Position numbers and translations under genes: made by a program
In this document: positions 11,966 through 25,700 of the stretch, piece after piece
Numbering within the stretch: position 1 is the first letter of the stretch
How the letters are laid out: each line of letters starts with the position of its first letter
Assembly (NCBI GenBank): GCA_916610825.1
Contig: OU744449.1
Location: 12,469,520 to 12,533,519, forward strand
Direction: 5' to 3'
Length of the DNA stretch: 64,000 nucleotides
DNA from: Haliclystus octoradiatus
Lineage: Eukaryota; Cnidaria; Staurozoa; Stauromedusae; Haliclystidae
The notes under the pieces: generated by a model
Seen by the model: only the letters and a program-made list of their open reading frames with translations
Database searches by the model: none
What the model was told of the DNA's origin: nothing

Positions 11966-12171
11966 GAATGTGGATATTAGATTCCCCTCCCTCCGCAGAA
12001 AATATGGTAAAGTAAGTATATTAGGTACTCCACTGATTTAGCAGTGTGACTGGTGCTTGGGTTGGTGGTGACAGGTATGGTTTATGCTGTATGGGTGCTA
12101 ATATATTTGGGTGCTAATAATCACAAAACCGTTTATGGTGAACTAAAGACCACAAAACCATTTATGGTGAA

Positions 12172-12345
12172 GTAAAATCAAGCACACCGGATCGTGTGAC
12201 TGTTGAAACAGAAGGAGGGAAAGAACTAATACGTTCTCGATCACATGTTAAGACCGTTACCAGACCAGCTGTTACAAATGATAAAGTCGTAACTAGGTCA
12301 GGACGGGTAATAAACCCACCTAAGAGGTTTGATCCTCGCATGTAG
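12172..12345 (+). mobile_element. C-terminal end of a Gypsy/Ty3-type Pol
   Basis: The open block ends VVTRSGRVINPPKRFDPRM then TAG. The T-R-S-G-R-x-x-x-P-P-K-R tail is typical of the integrase C-terminus in Gypsy-type elements. Only ~57 codons remain. A short direct duplication (CACAAAACC-TTTATGGTGAA, near 12,122-12,171) precedes it. Confidence 0.65.
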
Positions 12346-12509
12346 ACAGCGGAAAAGTAGAATATACATATATACAACGCATTTAATGTTATATTTAAGT
12401 TTTATTTTATCTTTTATTATTGAAAAAATATATAACATATCTAATTATATAATATAGGATAAATGATTGAATATATATATTATTAATTGTTAGATTGATA
12501 TTCTGGTTA
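12346..12509. other. AT-rich spacer between two Gypsy fragments
   Basis: Very AT-rich, no gene. It could be decayed LTR sequence of either neighbour, but no LTR ends are visible. Confidence 0.3.
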
Positions 12510-12962
12510 AACGTTTAATTTTCGTCAGTGTACCCACATTCATCATAAACGCTTCTCAATTGTTGCAAGAATTCTTGAATAGGTTGATCAGGACCTTACT
12601 TTAAATCTAGTAATTTACAACGATATTGGAGATGTCTCCTCTGTGGCTTTAATACTGTTTCACTTCCAGTTAATACATTTGCCATAGTTTCAGGATTAAT
12701 ATTTGTGAAAGCATCAGTTCCTTGTAGCAAACTGTCTGAAATCTTCTCCTGCGATGTTGAATAATGAAGCTAATTTTCGTTCTTGTGGTTGATCAGTTAA
12801 ACCAGTGGCCAGCATATAATTTGTAATCGTGGCTCTCCATTTCACGTATTTATCGTAAGCATTCTTTTGACTTGGATCAAATTCTGTCGGTAACCGACCT
12901 CTGAACGAAAATGCAACTCTTTCATTCGGCACAATTAAGTATATTAATATTACGTGTATCAA
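12510..12962 (-). mobile_element. Gypsy-type gag fragment
   Basis: Minus-strand blocks read GRLPTEFDPSQKNAYDKYVK and YMLATGLTDQPQERKLASLF, then further down GPDQPIQEFLQQLRSVYDEC. These are typical of capsid-region gag proteins of Gypsy elements. Frames shift between blocks, so it is a remnant. It converges with the pol tail at 12,172-12,345, so two separate elements, or one rearranged element, meet here. Confidence 0.65.
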
Positions 12963-12998
12963 ATCAAATCAAAGTAGTATAATGAACTATCAACTGCG

Positions 12999-13247
12999 CC
13001 AGTGTTGTGCCCGCTACACAATCATAAGTACTCGGTTCATGTATGCATACTCAATAATGACAACAGTAATAAAACATAACAGTAATTATAATTCATTGTC
13101 TCAGTTCGCCGTTCTAACCATCTCTGCCTCTGGCATGCGGTCCTTACACAGAAATCAGGCTATTCATCCAGACGAGGCTGGTGATCACTACAATGCTTCA
13201 ATTAGATTGTTACAAAAGTTGACACGGTCAAACTTTTTGTAGGAGCG
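12999..13247 (-). repeat. Possible LTR next to the Gypsy gag fragment
   Basis: On the minus strand the block begins TGTCCGCTCCTACA and ends TGTAGCGGGCACAACA. A CTGGCGCAGTTGATAG segment then follows, which could be the primer-binding site. Its place just upstream of the gag block supports an LTR, but no partner copy exists in the window. Confidence 0.4.
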
Positions 13248-13722
13248 GACAACTTTAGTTGGTAGGTCGTATTGTATATTGTCTTTTTGGTTGATATCAA
13301 AGGTGACTGCAAGATGTTCTGAGCCACAAATAGTAAATACCGTTTCTAGAAACAAAGCTTAATGTGAAAATATCTTAATTAACTAATTTACGTAGGATGC
13401 CCAATAGTTTCTCAGTGATTGTGATTGGTTTCCAACTCATCATGTTAGCAACAATTTTTCTATTTCATTGATATCATTGATGCTTAAATTATCATTGCTT
13501 GGTAATGTCTGATGATGAATCATATGGATGATGAATATTATAGAGCAACTAGCAACAGGCTGCAATTTCTACAAAATATTTATTTCAAATGTTTGTTCTT
13601 TGGGCAGCCATTATAATATCCATCTATTTGTAACTTTTATTTTGTTTGTTGATTTTATTATAGCAAAAAGATCTGTGCTTGATTATATTGAAATTTTTTC
13701 ATTTATTATTTATTATTTTCAG
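13248..13722. other. Intronic or upstream sequence without a recognised exon
   Basis: AT-rich. The polypyrimidine tract and AG at 13,721-13,722 serve the first recognised SMARCAL1 exon. No HARP-domain exon could be read here. Confidence 0.4.
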
Positions 13723-16700
13723 TGAAAGAATTAAAAGGAAATGGATTTTTCATGGAAGAGATCCCATCATCTGTGATGAAGATATTATTACAGACTACAC
13801 ATAATGATACAGATATTACTACACTACAGGATGTTGATGATATTGAACCAAAGATTATGGAACAATTGATGCCGTTCCAAAGAGATGGTTTGAAGTAGGT
13901 TGCCTACACACATACAGATAACCTTCTATCTCTATATTAATAGTAGTGTATGTTTGTAAATAAATTATTTTTATTACTTCTATGTGATCTATATTATTTA
14001 AAGCTCAATTATTTGTGTTTGCACATATCTGAGGGCACAGGATTTTCATTTGTTATTTCTAGTTTTGGTATTCAGAAAGGTGGTAAACTGATTATTGCAG
14101 ATGACATGGGTCTTGGAAAGACATTACAAGCAATTACAATTGCAAGTTATTATAAAAGCGATTGGCCTGTTCTGATTGTGTGTCCATCATCGCTTCGACT
14201 GGCCTGGAAGCAGGTAAGGCTGATTCAAATATATAGGTTCATAATTAGACAGACTGCAGTCTTTGTGCTCATGTAAAAGTATCTACCATACTTCATCATT
14301 CCTGTTGACAATTGAGATAAAGTTAAATGTTCACAAAACGTTTTTTGAGGTTTGGCCTAAAGTCAGAAAACTATCAATTCTCTTCTGACTATTTTGAAAT
14401 TGTTTAATAAAATGTAATAGTGAAGACATGACTCAAACTGTAAGAACACATAGGCCCAATATGTGTATCACAATTGGTACGCTCAGCTATGTGTTACATG
14501 ATTAATTCCTCAGCCACATTAACAGACACTTACAGTATATTGACTTAACATTCATGGACTGTTTACAATCCTTAGAACGTTTCAACCTAACTTACACCTA
14601 TCCTAAATATCTTCTTATTCTTTTAACCTTGTTCTCCATTTTTTGGAAGGCATTTCTTAATTGGCTACCTTCTCTGAATGAAGAAGACATTTACGTTGTT
14701 CTGAGCGGTAAAGATGATCCCATTGCTGGATTAATCAACATTACCAGTTATGATTTATTAATGAAAAATGCCAATAAAGTTGCAAATGCACAATTCAATG
14801 TTATCATTGCGGTATGTAAATCTTTTCACTTTTGGTTTTATTTTAAAAGAAAGTATACATTGGTTTAGATAAGATAGAATAGATAGTTAAAAATTTATTT
14901 TAATCAAGTGTTTCAATAAGGGACACATAAAGCCATTAAGTCCCCTGTAAAAACTCCACTATATGGATAGTTGACCAACAGATTGCCACTTCACCATATA
15001 TACTAAATGATAATTATTTTTGTGTTACCTTAAGTGCTGCTATGTACACTTCAAGTTATCTAATAGAAACACTTGAAAAAGACTCGCAAGGGCTCCGCTA
15101 TTTGCAGTTTGTATAATTGTAACTCTGTGTTTAAAAATGACATGTTCCTTCATATACTACTCATTTGTGCATCAGGTATAATATTGCTAACAATATGATT
15201 GTGTTGTTGTTTTTTCCAGGATGAATCACACTTCTTGAAAAATTCCAAAGCTGCACGTACGAAAGCTGCTTTACCACTTCTCCAGGTTAGACATTCGATA
15301 TTATTGGGAATATTTCCCAAAGTGTCTTATAATTGGTCTATCCACATTGATTAATTTACTTTGTTATTGTTTATATCAAATATCTAACTAATTATTAGAA
15401 ATAACCGTGTAATGTGTTAACGTTACCTGATTTTATATGTAACAACAAAGAAAAGACCAAAGCATGCAGGAGTATTTATTAAACTTGCTCAATTTAAGAA
15501 AACATTATTAGCTACGGTAATTGGAATATACCATCACTATTAAAACCATTGGATTCATAATTCATAAACGCCACAGATTCATAAACGCCCTATTGGAATT
15601 ATGTCAATGCAAAAACAATATCGTTTATAAAGAAAAGAAAGATCTGTTTGGTTTTTGCACTTCATCCAACTAGCAACAGTCTTATATTGGTAAAATTTAT
15701 GAATGATTTTAACCTGTCCGTTGAAGATGTCACATCTAGCGGAACTTTACTGGATGTTATACTTACAAACACAATCACAATGTATCATTCTACGACAGTG
15801 ATTCCTTGTGCAGAAAATGATCACTCGATAATATGCTCATCGCTAAAACTGACACCGAGGCCCAATCCCCGATAAGTGCGCCACAGAATTACCAAACATC
15901 TTGAAAGAGACACTCTGGAGTATTATTTATCAAAGTTAACTCTTGACCAGTCACTATTGAACTCTAGTCCATCATCAGTCGTAGAAGCCTTTGAAGCATC
16001 CTTAAAGAATACTCCTGAAGACCACTGTCCCACAGGATGGAGAGTTGTAAGATTGGCCCAACAGCCTGGCTTACCCCACGTCTCATGAAATCAATCACAA
16101 ACAGGAAACGTCTATATAATAAATTTGGATGTCAAAAATGAACGATCGCCAAACTATATAAAGGAACTTTTCGCGCTAGTAAATCAAAAACAGGTACAGA
16201 AAAGTGGGGAAATTTTTACATACCTTGTTACAGTGGAAAACTGTCAATTAAGCAAATAAGTGATGTTTATTAAGCGAATAAGTGCTATCCTTTTTAACAA
16301 TATTCTCAAAATGTCACCCAATTTAATGAAAATAGCGAGATCAAATTTCTCAGAATACGTAGCGAATATTATAATCTGTTAATCAAAACTTGTCGTATAC
16401 TTTAAATACATTCAATCCCAATAATGTAGCTTTTAACCATGTTATTTATGTATTTTTAATTTTGAATGAATTATATGCTTTTTTAAGATCATAAATATGT
16501 AAATATGATGATGATGATGATTTTCAAGTCTTGACTATATGTCATATTCAGTCTACTGGCAGATCACAAACAGTTTGACTATATGTCATATTCAGTCTAC
16601 TGGCAGATCACAAACAGTTGACTATATGTCATATTCAGTCTACTGGCAGATCACAAACAGTTGACTATATGTCATATTCAGTCTACTGGCAGATCACAAA

Positions 16701-19700
16701 CAGTTGACTATATGTCATATTCAGTCTACTGGCAGATCACAAACAGTTGATTAACAGATCATGAGTACGGAATTTCTAACATTATTATTGTGAGATGTTT
16801 GTTTTGTTAATTCATGAGACTATTTATGACCGTATTTATGCAGTGAATGTTTATATTATATTTGCTAATATTATATTGTCCCTTTGAAAGCACATCCAAA
16901 TTGTTTTGTGATACCAATCATCATTTAAATGGCCCCTTTTCGGGTACAGTTTATGATATTTCCAAATGAAATTATTCATAGAAAGGGAATAGCTTTTCTA
17001 TGAATTATCACATTCCTTGTTTCAAGATGACAGACTTCTCAATTTCAAAGTAAATGAATGAATTCCAACTACTTATTTGCATTTAAATCAACAAATTTTG
17101 TTTCAAATTGAAGTCACAGATTAAAACTATTCAACATATTACTTTTCAGAATGCGAGACGTGCAATATTACTTTCTGGTACACCTGCATTATCGAGACCA
17201 GAGGAACTCTTCACACAGATTTTGGCTGTCAATAAAAGTTTGTTTCCTTCGTTTATCCCATTTGCAAAACGGTATTGCAATGCAACAAAGGTAAGATTGT
17301 TGAGTAAATATATTAAGAATGATGTTATCAGCAGGTACACATGTTAATTGACTTCCCTCAGAGTATTTATTGAAAATGCTCCAAATGCTGCTAATTAACT
17401 GAAAACAAAATCATTTGATGGTACATGCTTTGGTGATGAGATCTGAATAATGCTATATTTGTCAACGCTGGATGTATGGATCAATGTATAGTCAGTACCA
17501 CATGATATGATAACTATTATCAAGACCTTGTGTGTTAACTGTGTCGGAGCTGAATCACAAGATTGAATACACTGTTATGCACTTGGCTGCGAAGAAGTGT
17601 ATGTTTCTTATTTATACTAGAATCCTGTCTGCTAAAACATATCTCCCGCGAAAAAAGTTTATGAGTTCATGAACTGTTCATGATCTCATGGTTTTCTTTT
17701 AAAGGGGCTGTGCCGAATCCCTTGTCAGCAGCCGGTTTAATGTGAAACGGAAATTTGTATTAGCTTTATAACATTAATTAAATGATGTGAAATTATACTA
17801 GTTACTGTATTTCTTGCTTCAGTAGTTCTTACGTTGATTCCTCTCTAGAGCTTTCTCCTGCTTCCTTCTTTATTCCAATTCATTAAATGATAACAAATTC
17901 CCTATCCAAAATCTTTATTGAAAATCTCACCCATTTAGCTGAGTCTTCACAAGGCGAATTGATAGCTTATGGAATATGTTTTAACCCATGATAGAGTCTT
18001 GTGTTTGTTTTCTTAATGCAATCAATCAATTTATTTATTTTACCTCGCATTCAACTATATACATTATTTAGAAATCATGGTAAAATAAAATATACACTTG
18101 CGAATACCTTTGCTGTAATGAGACATCACTCTCACAACATGGTTGGATCTTGATATTTAAATGAAGCCTTTGAGTAAGGTTTTAGCAAAATCAGTTGACT
18201 CTTGACTTGATTAAAATTCAGGGGATACCATTTTCCTGCATGATCGTTTGCGAAGAAACATCTTGTGCGGTTCTTTGTTAGTTTATGTTCTGTTTTGCTC
18301 TTTTAGCCACAGCAATTTATTGTTTCATGTTGCTAAATTTCATTGATTTGAACATTTCTGGTAGAGATACTCAAATACATACTATTGATAGGATAATCCA
18401 TAGTTGAATTGTCGCTGGACCTGTCCATTGCAGCTTCAGCATATCATACGCTCCTAGATGTAAAATAGAAATTGAGTTCAATTGCACATTTCCTCGTATA
18501 TTTGTAATAAAGTTTTATGATACTCTACATCAGAAGGATTCAGTAAATACCTGGATGAGAATCTTTTAACATCATCATCTCTAACCAATAGGCAGTACTG
18601 TAGTGGGAATAATGAATGCTGTCAGCTGCAAATAACCACAGTAACATTGAGGGCAGGGCCGTTTCAAGACATTTTGGGCTGTAGGCACTTATATTGTTAG
18701 AAGGGCCTATTTTTAAAAAACATTTCTGGAACCTCATGGAAGTGTAGATGCAGACACCATACCGTCAATTAACTATATGCTAGATATTTGTATTTATCTA
18801 TCCTATCCAAAAGAACTCACTCTAAACTTTATTTTAAAAATGTTTGAAATCGAATTAACTATCTATAATTCATGGGTCAAATTTCAAAAATTAAGCACCA
18901 CATAAAATACAGTATGAACAGATCAATTTCGTATTAATAAACGTATATAAATTGAGATGCATCACATTCTCTCAATAAACGTAACTTAACATAAAAAAGC
19001 AATATTACTTTTGCAAAATAAAGTCTACTATTATAATGTTTAAATAGCTGCAAGATAATTTAGATAATAAAATATAATGAATTGAATTGGTGAATTATGA
19101 AAGTATGAAAGTAGTGTATAACACTGTAGGCCACAGGTACAGATATTAGTGGTCAAATAAAATTGGAATTCCCGGCTATATCATAACTCTTTTTTTCTTT
19201 AGTACCGGTACATAGTTTATTATATTGCCTTTTTCCTAGATTTTAGTTTGGCAAAATCATCAATTATATCATCGAAGTTTAATGAGTGTAAAAGTTCACT
19301 CTCGATGCTTAATACAGACAGAGATCCGAGTCTTTCTTGTGACATGGTTGACCTGAGACAATTTTTGATAATTTTTAGCTTTGAAAACGATCTTTCACCA
19401 GTACAATTTGAAACCATTATGGAAAGGTACATTCTTAAAGCGACTTCAACATTCTGGAATACTGCTACAATGTCTTGTTTATGTATAGTGGTATACATAA
19501 GTAATTCGTTTCTCAATTTACTTTTCAACTTCTCTGCTTATAAAAATTCTGGTTTCATGTAGGTTTTGAAGGACAAAAACTCACGAAATAATGATGGTGA
19601 TAAATCTATCAGAATCTTGTTGGTGATAAGTTTGGTACAAAATAACAACACAACTAAGTTTGCACAACTTTTCGACTGATTAGCTTCAGCCATTCTCAAG

Positions 19701-22700
19701 TGAATGCTTTTTTATTAATAATTAAGATATATATATATACATAAAAATTGTTTTCCCCTTGAGGGTAAAGTTACATTATGAAGAATATTTACAATATGAT
19801 ATTGATATCAGTAACAACAGTAACTATGGTAACTAGTCTAGATATATGTCTAATCCTTAGAGGAAATGCTGTATCATGAAATGCTTGCAGTTATTTGACA
19901 ACTGTGGCTCGGATGGAATCGCCTTGAACGTTTAATGTTGGTTTCAAATCTTGAATTGCCAGCATTTCATTCACGAGACAATCGAATTTATTTTTGCTCT
20001 TTTTATGATTTTAAAATGTTTTTCAAATTCATCAGTAGATATGCTGTGCTCTTGACGGACGTGTGTACCAAGGTTACCTTTGTTGTGTTCATCTATGCAT
20101 TCGTATAGGTGCGGGCATGTATAGCCGACATAGTCTTCTTCGCACAGACCACATTTAAAATGATATATAACGCATTGTTGGGTTAACAAATCTGGCTTCT
20201 CCTCACGGGTACTCAAGTCGTCGTTGAGCTTCTTACTATTAAAAATAGCGTTAAAATTTACACTTATTTTACAATTTAAACGGTTAAGTTCTTTCCTTGT
20301 TTCGTCGCATGATTGTTGATCTTTAAACGGTAAAACTATGCTAACATGTTTTATATTATTGTCTGGTAAAATTGGAGAATTAAAATCATTACTTGGCATT
20401 TTATTTAAAATAGAATTAAAAACACGGGGCGGATACTTAAGTTTACTAAAATTGTTAAAAAGCAAATTACATTCAATGTTAAAATCAGCTTCAGAGAAAC
20501 AAAGACGATGCGCTCTGTGAAGCATTTTCTTTAAAATACCAGTTTTATACCTTTGGTCTATGTGACTCTGATAATGTAAAAGTAGTCCTTTGTTTGTTGA
20601 TTTTCGGTGGACACTCGTTGATATTTGTGTGCCGGTATTGGTCATTTTGATTCCAAGAAAAGGTAGTTGTTTATTTTCCTCTAACTTAATCGTAAAGTTT
20701 ATTGACGAGTGTGCTGCATTCAGAATCGATAATAAATTTTCTGCTTCTTTTATATTTTTTACAATTGCCAAGGTGTCATCCACATAAATATGATAAATAT
20801 GATAAATCTTTATCATATTTAAAAACAAGATTGTCACAATGGAGTTCAAGTTCTTCATCCTCACATGATTGGATGTTCGAGAGAAAACCGAATCTATTTG
20901 ACAGTTCACCATACTTAAGGCGTTTCTTTGTGAGATCTTTCTTCAATTTACTAATAATAATATTAAAAGTCGTTGCCTTGAAATTTTCGCGAGGAGACAA
21001 AGCGATAATATCATTACGTTTCAGGCAAGTCTTTCATCGACGGAAGAATAATCTGATGCCCCACTGAATTGAGGTATACGTTTTGATCCTTGTAGTTTTT
21101 CACTAACATTGTTGAATGATTGTAAACTGTCGTTCCACAAGTGGGCCATAAATGTGATCTTGAAACGAAGAATAATTTGATATACACTGTGTGCTTTTAC
21201 CCTTGTAATCTCGTTTTCTTCTTCGCTTTCTGCAATATTACCAAGTTAATCCGTTATTACTGTGTAGCCTTTTTAGCGCCTTTGTCGCATCCTTTGCATG
21301 CATGCTGACCATCTGGTCTCTCTCAAACTTTTTACAACTAATAGCTTTTCACCCGAATTAGAGATAGCCTGTTTTAATAAATGCCACCTGTGAGTTGAAG
21401 CAGAAAAGAAATTGTACAGACTTTGTACAAAATTAAAGAATGCAACCGCTTCGTTACAGCTGCCTACAGCGCATTGGCCAACTAAGTTCAACAAATGAGC
21501 ACTGCACGGTACATACACAGCATGGGGACTTGTATACCTTGTACAGCCTGTACACCTTTATATTTCCCACTCATGTTCGCATCAGTATCATATGATTGTC
21601 TCTTTTTGACGTTGGTGAAAAAGTATCAAGGGTATTGGTAAATCGAGGCAGCTCATTTGATGTATATATGGTAGAGGCTGCGGTCGAAAAATAATTGCGT
21701 ATGATAGCGATTTTTTTATCAAAAAACTCAAAAAATTGTTGTGCAAGATTTGCCGCATTTGTATATGATGGTAACTTTTTTTCTGACTTGAGATTTAACA
21801 TTTTGGATACAGTAGAAAATAAAACGCGCTGGTTATTTTTATGTTCATCGATAACATTTGTATAAAAGTTAATTCTTGATTCTAGAATTACATTGCTGAC
21901 TTTTTTGCATTGATCAACGTACAATTCTCTATCAGTGGTAAGTCTGTTCCTTCGCCATCTACGTTCTAATCGTCTTCGTAACCTCTTTTCAATGCGTATA
22001 TCACTAGAGTACCATTGTGCTTTTGGTCTAATAGTTACAATGCGGTGTTTAATTGGTGCATGTTGGTCAAGCAAAGACTGTAATGTTTTATCATAAAGAT
22101 TAGCAAGGAATGACACATCATTGTATTGATCAAGGTTCATAAGAGAAGAGTTGATAATATCATTGAGTAAAAGATCTTTTGTCAATAGACTTTAATTTAC
22201 GATAGATAATTTCCTTTCTTTTGTGCGCTGGTTTCAATGCGTTTCCATAGCAAAGTGATTGTCTTAGTACTTTTTAAAAGATCTTGTTCCCATTGTTCTT
22301 TCTCTTTCCGTTTTATGTGTTTCTGCCATCCACTTGAGGGTTTCTTGGCCATCTCTGTAGATTATAAAGTTAATTAGTTCCAATCTTCAATGTAGCAAAT
22401 TGTATTAAAATATAACGAACAATAAAAATACAAGTATTACTTTCTCGCACGTATAATATGCTCAAATGATGGGAATGTTCTGATGTTGCAATGGAGTTCA
22501 TTGATTTGTGTCTTGGGAAATCATCACAACAAGAAATGTCACAACAAGGAAAGAGTTCAGAATCAAATCAAAAAGAGAAATGAAATATAATACTTTTTTA
22601 ATCTAAAGATGTTACTTTACGCCACAGTACAGTATATTAAATTAAACCACAGTATAGTCATTTTATTTTCGACATTTGATATATATATTTATTTTAAATA

Positions 22701-25700
22701 TGAACGCAATTTATTTATTTGGAACCAAACCTGTGTGGTATCTTCAAAGGTGACGAGTCTTTTTACTCTGGTTTCTCCTGCAGTCTCTTACAGCTAAACA
22801 AAGTAACATCCTTATCTAACTTATCTTTGCCGTCAGGAAATCTCAACTCGAAGCTATTTGAGTCAGCATACATAATTTCCAAGACGTGTCTATTAATGAT
22901 ATGATTTATATTAAAAAATATCTTGTTGAAAAACAATTAACACATTAAAAAATTTGTAATAGGAACTAAACATGATTACCTGATTTAGAAATATGAAAAC
23001 TAAATAATAAATTTTCAGATGATATAATGACCTATAATGATTAAAAAGTTCATTTTTTTTTTTTTTTTTTGTTGAATTTAATTACTATATATATATATAT
23101 TATTTTTTGAGAAAGGGCCTACCTGAACTTGGGCCGTAGGCATATGCCTACTGTGCCTCCGCCTTAAAATAGCCCTGATTGAGGGATGGATAAACAGATG
23201 AAGGATCCAGTCATTTTCACACGTTGCTCTAATAAATCTCATCATAAGACATGCATGTAGAACATACAGGTCGTGGGTGACAACACTTCAAATGGCCGAG
23301 TGCAGAATTACAAAGGCGGGGAATACATTTTGAAAACAGAAATATCTGCTGAACAATGAAAGTCTATCTGTTTTTCAATTATCTGTTGATTTTTCTCACC
23401 TTAAATTGAGCCACGGAACAATGGAAATGTCACATATGTAGCTTTTCAACAACTAAAAAGTGGTCTTGGTGAAAAATGTATTATTAGTATAGATCCCATC
23501 ACTTTAACTGATCAAAGGTGAACTGTGGAAGTAAATCAAATATTATGACCCAATATTATTCTGTCTCCTGTTGTTAATTACTCCAAGTTAGATGTTTTGA
23601 GAGCATGATGACATCTAACTATCAAGTACTTATCAAAAATTAACTTCTGCATTGATATAATATGATCACACCGAGTAAAACTATCAAATGTTTCATTTGC
23701 AAGATCATTCAGATGTCCCCAGTAATTGGTCTCTGACATGGCAAGTAGTATTTCTCGTTCTGCAGATTTTATTTTGGCAGGAGTTAGCTCATTGAGGTAC
23801 GGTTTCACATGTCGTTCAACAAATACACAAGTTTTAACCAGAGCAACACTTGGAATTTTCAGTCCACCTCGATTTTCTAATTTCAAAAGTTTTAAAATGT
23901 TATTATTGTTCAATTTCCTTAATATTGTCTTTGTTCGTAGCTTTTTATGCACCCATAGAAAGACTTAGACAAGAATTGAGCATATCAAACGTTGTATTGA
24001 TAGTTTTGAAAAGATCTTTTGTTGGCTTAAAACTTAAAACCATCGAATTCTCTGATATCTAAACTTCTGCAAAACTAGAAGGGGTCTGCAGTTGAATTAG
24101 ATAGAGTCTGTGTAGCCAGGCGTACTTTCATTATTTTTTTAAAGTGGACATGAATTGATTTTATTTCCACAGCGCAGGTCCTCGCTGCTCTACAATTCGT
24201 GCAGTTTTGTAACAAAGCTCCTAGTCAGTATCCTATCATCCAATACTAAGTGGAGAGTAAACCTCTATTTTTTGAACTACGTCAGAAAATATGTAAAAAT
24301 TGTCTTCTTTTTCTTTTTCCTTGCCAGCAAGGCCCCTAATCCAATTGATGATATTTTGGGTCAAAATGTGCTATGCCCCCTAGCCCTTTTTAGCCCCATG
24401 GCACTGTTTTATTCCCATTTGATCAAAAATTTAATGAACACGTTCCATACAATGATTTGTCCTCTATGATCTGGGAAAATATCTCCTGGCAGAAGGTCAC
24501 TGTTTTGTCAATGGAAAGGTGGTGTTGAAAGTAATTTAATGCCTTTTGATAATTCTTTGAAAAGAAGGAAGCCACCTAATTCTGCATCCATAGAGGTTCC
24601 CAAAAAGAACACAGTTGATGCAAAAGCACCATCTAAGAAAGCAGAATATGCCAGCCATAAAAACGAAACAAACCATAGATATCTAAACCTTCTATGCTTC
24701 CCAGTCCCTTTAGGGAACTCACAAACAAGAGATACAGAGATATGAGATACAGGTGTAGCGACTGGAGACATCCAAAGTGGGAAGGATGCAATCTGATTTT
24801 GAATTGTTTTCGAACAGTGCGTTGCATGTTAACTATGCTTTTTTGTTCCTTTCTCTTCCAGCATTTTTGAAAAATCTACAACCATCTCTTTGTAGCTTTG
24901 ATATGTGTTTGGCACCTCTAACATTGAGCCTCCTGTATTGTTTTCCAACGGTACGTTGCATTAGCTGACATGGAGAATGTCAAAAACAGAATCATTCCCT
25001 CTACACATCTTGATCCAATTTCGAAATGTTCAGAAAGTTGCCGGCATTGAAAGAAGGATCACTTAAATACTTAGCATGTTAACAATGCTTTTTTGTTGCT
25101 TTCTCTTCCAGCAAATTTGAAAAATCTACTGCCATCTCGTTGTAGCTTTGATATCCTCTAACATTGGGCCTCCTGTATTGTTTTCGAATGGTACGTTGCA
25201 TTAGCTGACAATTGGAGAATGTCAAAAACAGAATCATTCCCTCTACACATCTTGATCTAATTTCTAAATGTTCAGAAAGTTGCCGGCATTGAAAGAAGGA
25301 TCACTTAAATACTTAGCATGTTAACAATGCTTTTTTGTTGCTTTCTCTTCCAGCATATTTGAAAAATCTACTGCCATCTTGTTGTAGCTTTGATATGTGT
25401 TTGGCACCTCTAACATTGGGCCTCCTGTATTGTTTTCCAACGGTACGTTGCATTAGCTGACAATTGGAGAATGTCAAAAACAGAATCATTCCCTCTACAC
25501 ATCTTGATCCAATTTCGAAATGTTCAGAAAGTTGCCGGCATTGAAAGAAGGATCACTTAAATACTTAGCATGTTAACAATGCTTTTTTGTTGCTTTCTCT
25601 TCCAGCATATTTGAAAAATCTACTGCCATCTTGTTGTAGCTTTGATATGTGTTTGGCACCTCTAACATTGGGCCTCCTGTATTGTTTTCGAACGGTACGT

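Larger units (their letters stand above)
8369..12075. mobile_element. SWIM-domain transposon with inverted ends
   Basis: About 75 bp at 8,369-8,444 (ACCTGTCACCACC... through CCTAATATACTTACC) recurs inverted at ~12,000-12,075, with purine-rich GGAGGGAGG just inside both ends. Between them is a minus-strand SWIM zinc-finger gene remnant. Near each end are short repeats of the type GTGC-N6-GCAC: scattered copies at 8,535-8,725, and within a 61-bp tandem repeat at 11,700-11,965. No target duplication could be fixed, so the exact ends are uncertain. A Zisupton or Mutator relative is possible because both families use SWIM fingers. Confidence 0.5.
19220..22360 (-). pseudogene. hAT transposase (ZMYM-like group), fragmented
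   Basis: Order along the minus strand: an N-terminal basic block (22,350-22,200, [19 protein letters not shown]); a middle block (21,600-21,270) with [35 protein letters not shown] and ETRWSA; a further block (21,067-20,815, RFGFLSNI); and the C-terminal dimerisation domain (19,630-19,220, [17 protein letters not shown]). The TTF-type zinc finger and the first catalytic aspartate region between the first two blocks are missing. The gene is split by a LINE (~21,603-22,195) and a Penelope element (~19,640-20,810) and contains frame breaks, so it is dead. Confidence 0.8.
18654..23177 (-). mobile_element. hAT transposon with perfect 8-bp target duplication
   Basis: The left end is CAGGGCCGTTTCAAGACATT. 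The right end read in reverse is CAGGGCTATTTTAAGGCGGA. Both are flanked by ATTGAGGG (18,646-18,653 and 23,178-23,185), an exact 8-bp duplication as expected for hAT. The element is 4,524 bp, carries a broken minus-strand transposase, and has itself been hit by a Penelope element and a LINE. It sits in the largest SMARCAL1 intron. Confidence 0.93.

Noticed and set aside
19681-19715. CTGAAGC...GAAA segment (minus strand) in the Penelope 3' region as a hammerhead
   Set aside because: The core requires CTGANGA; position A9 is C here and no stem II/III arrangement fits.
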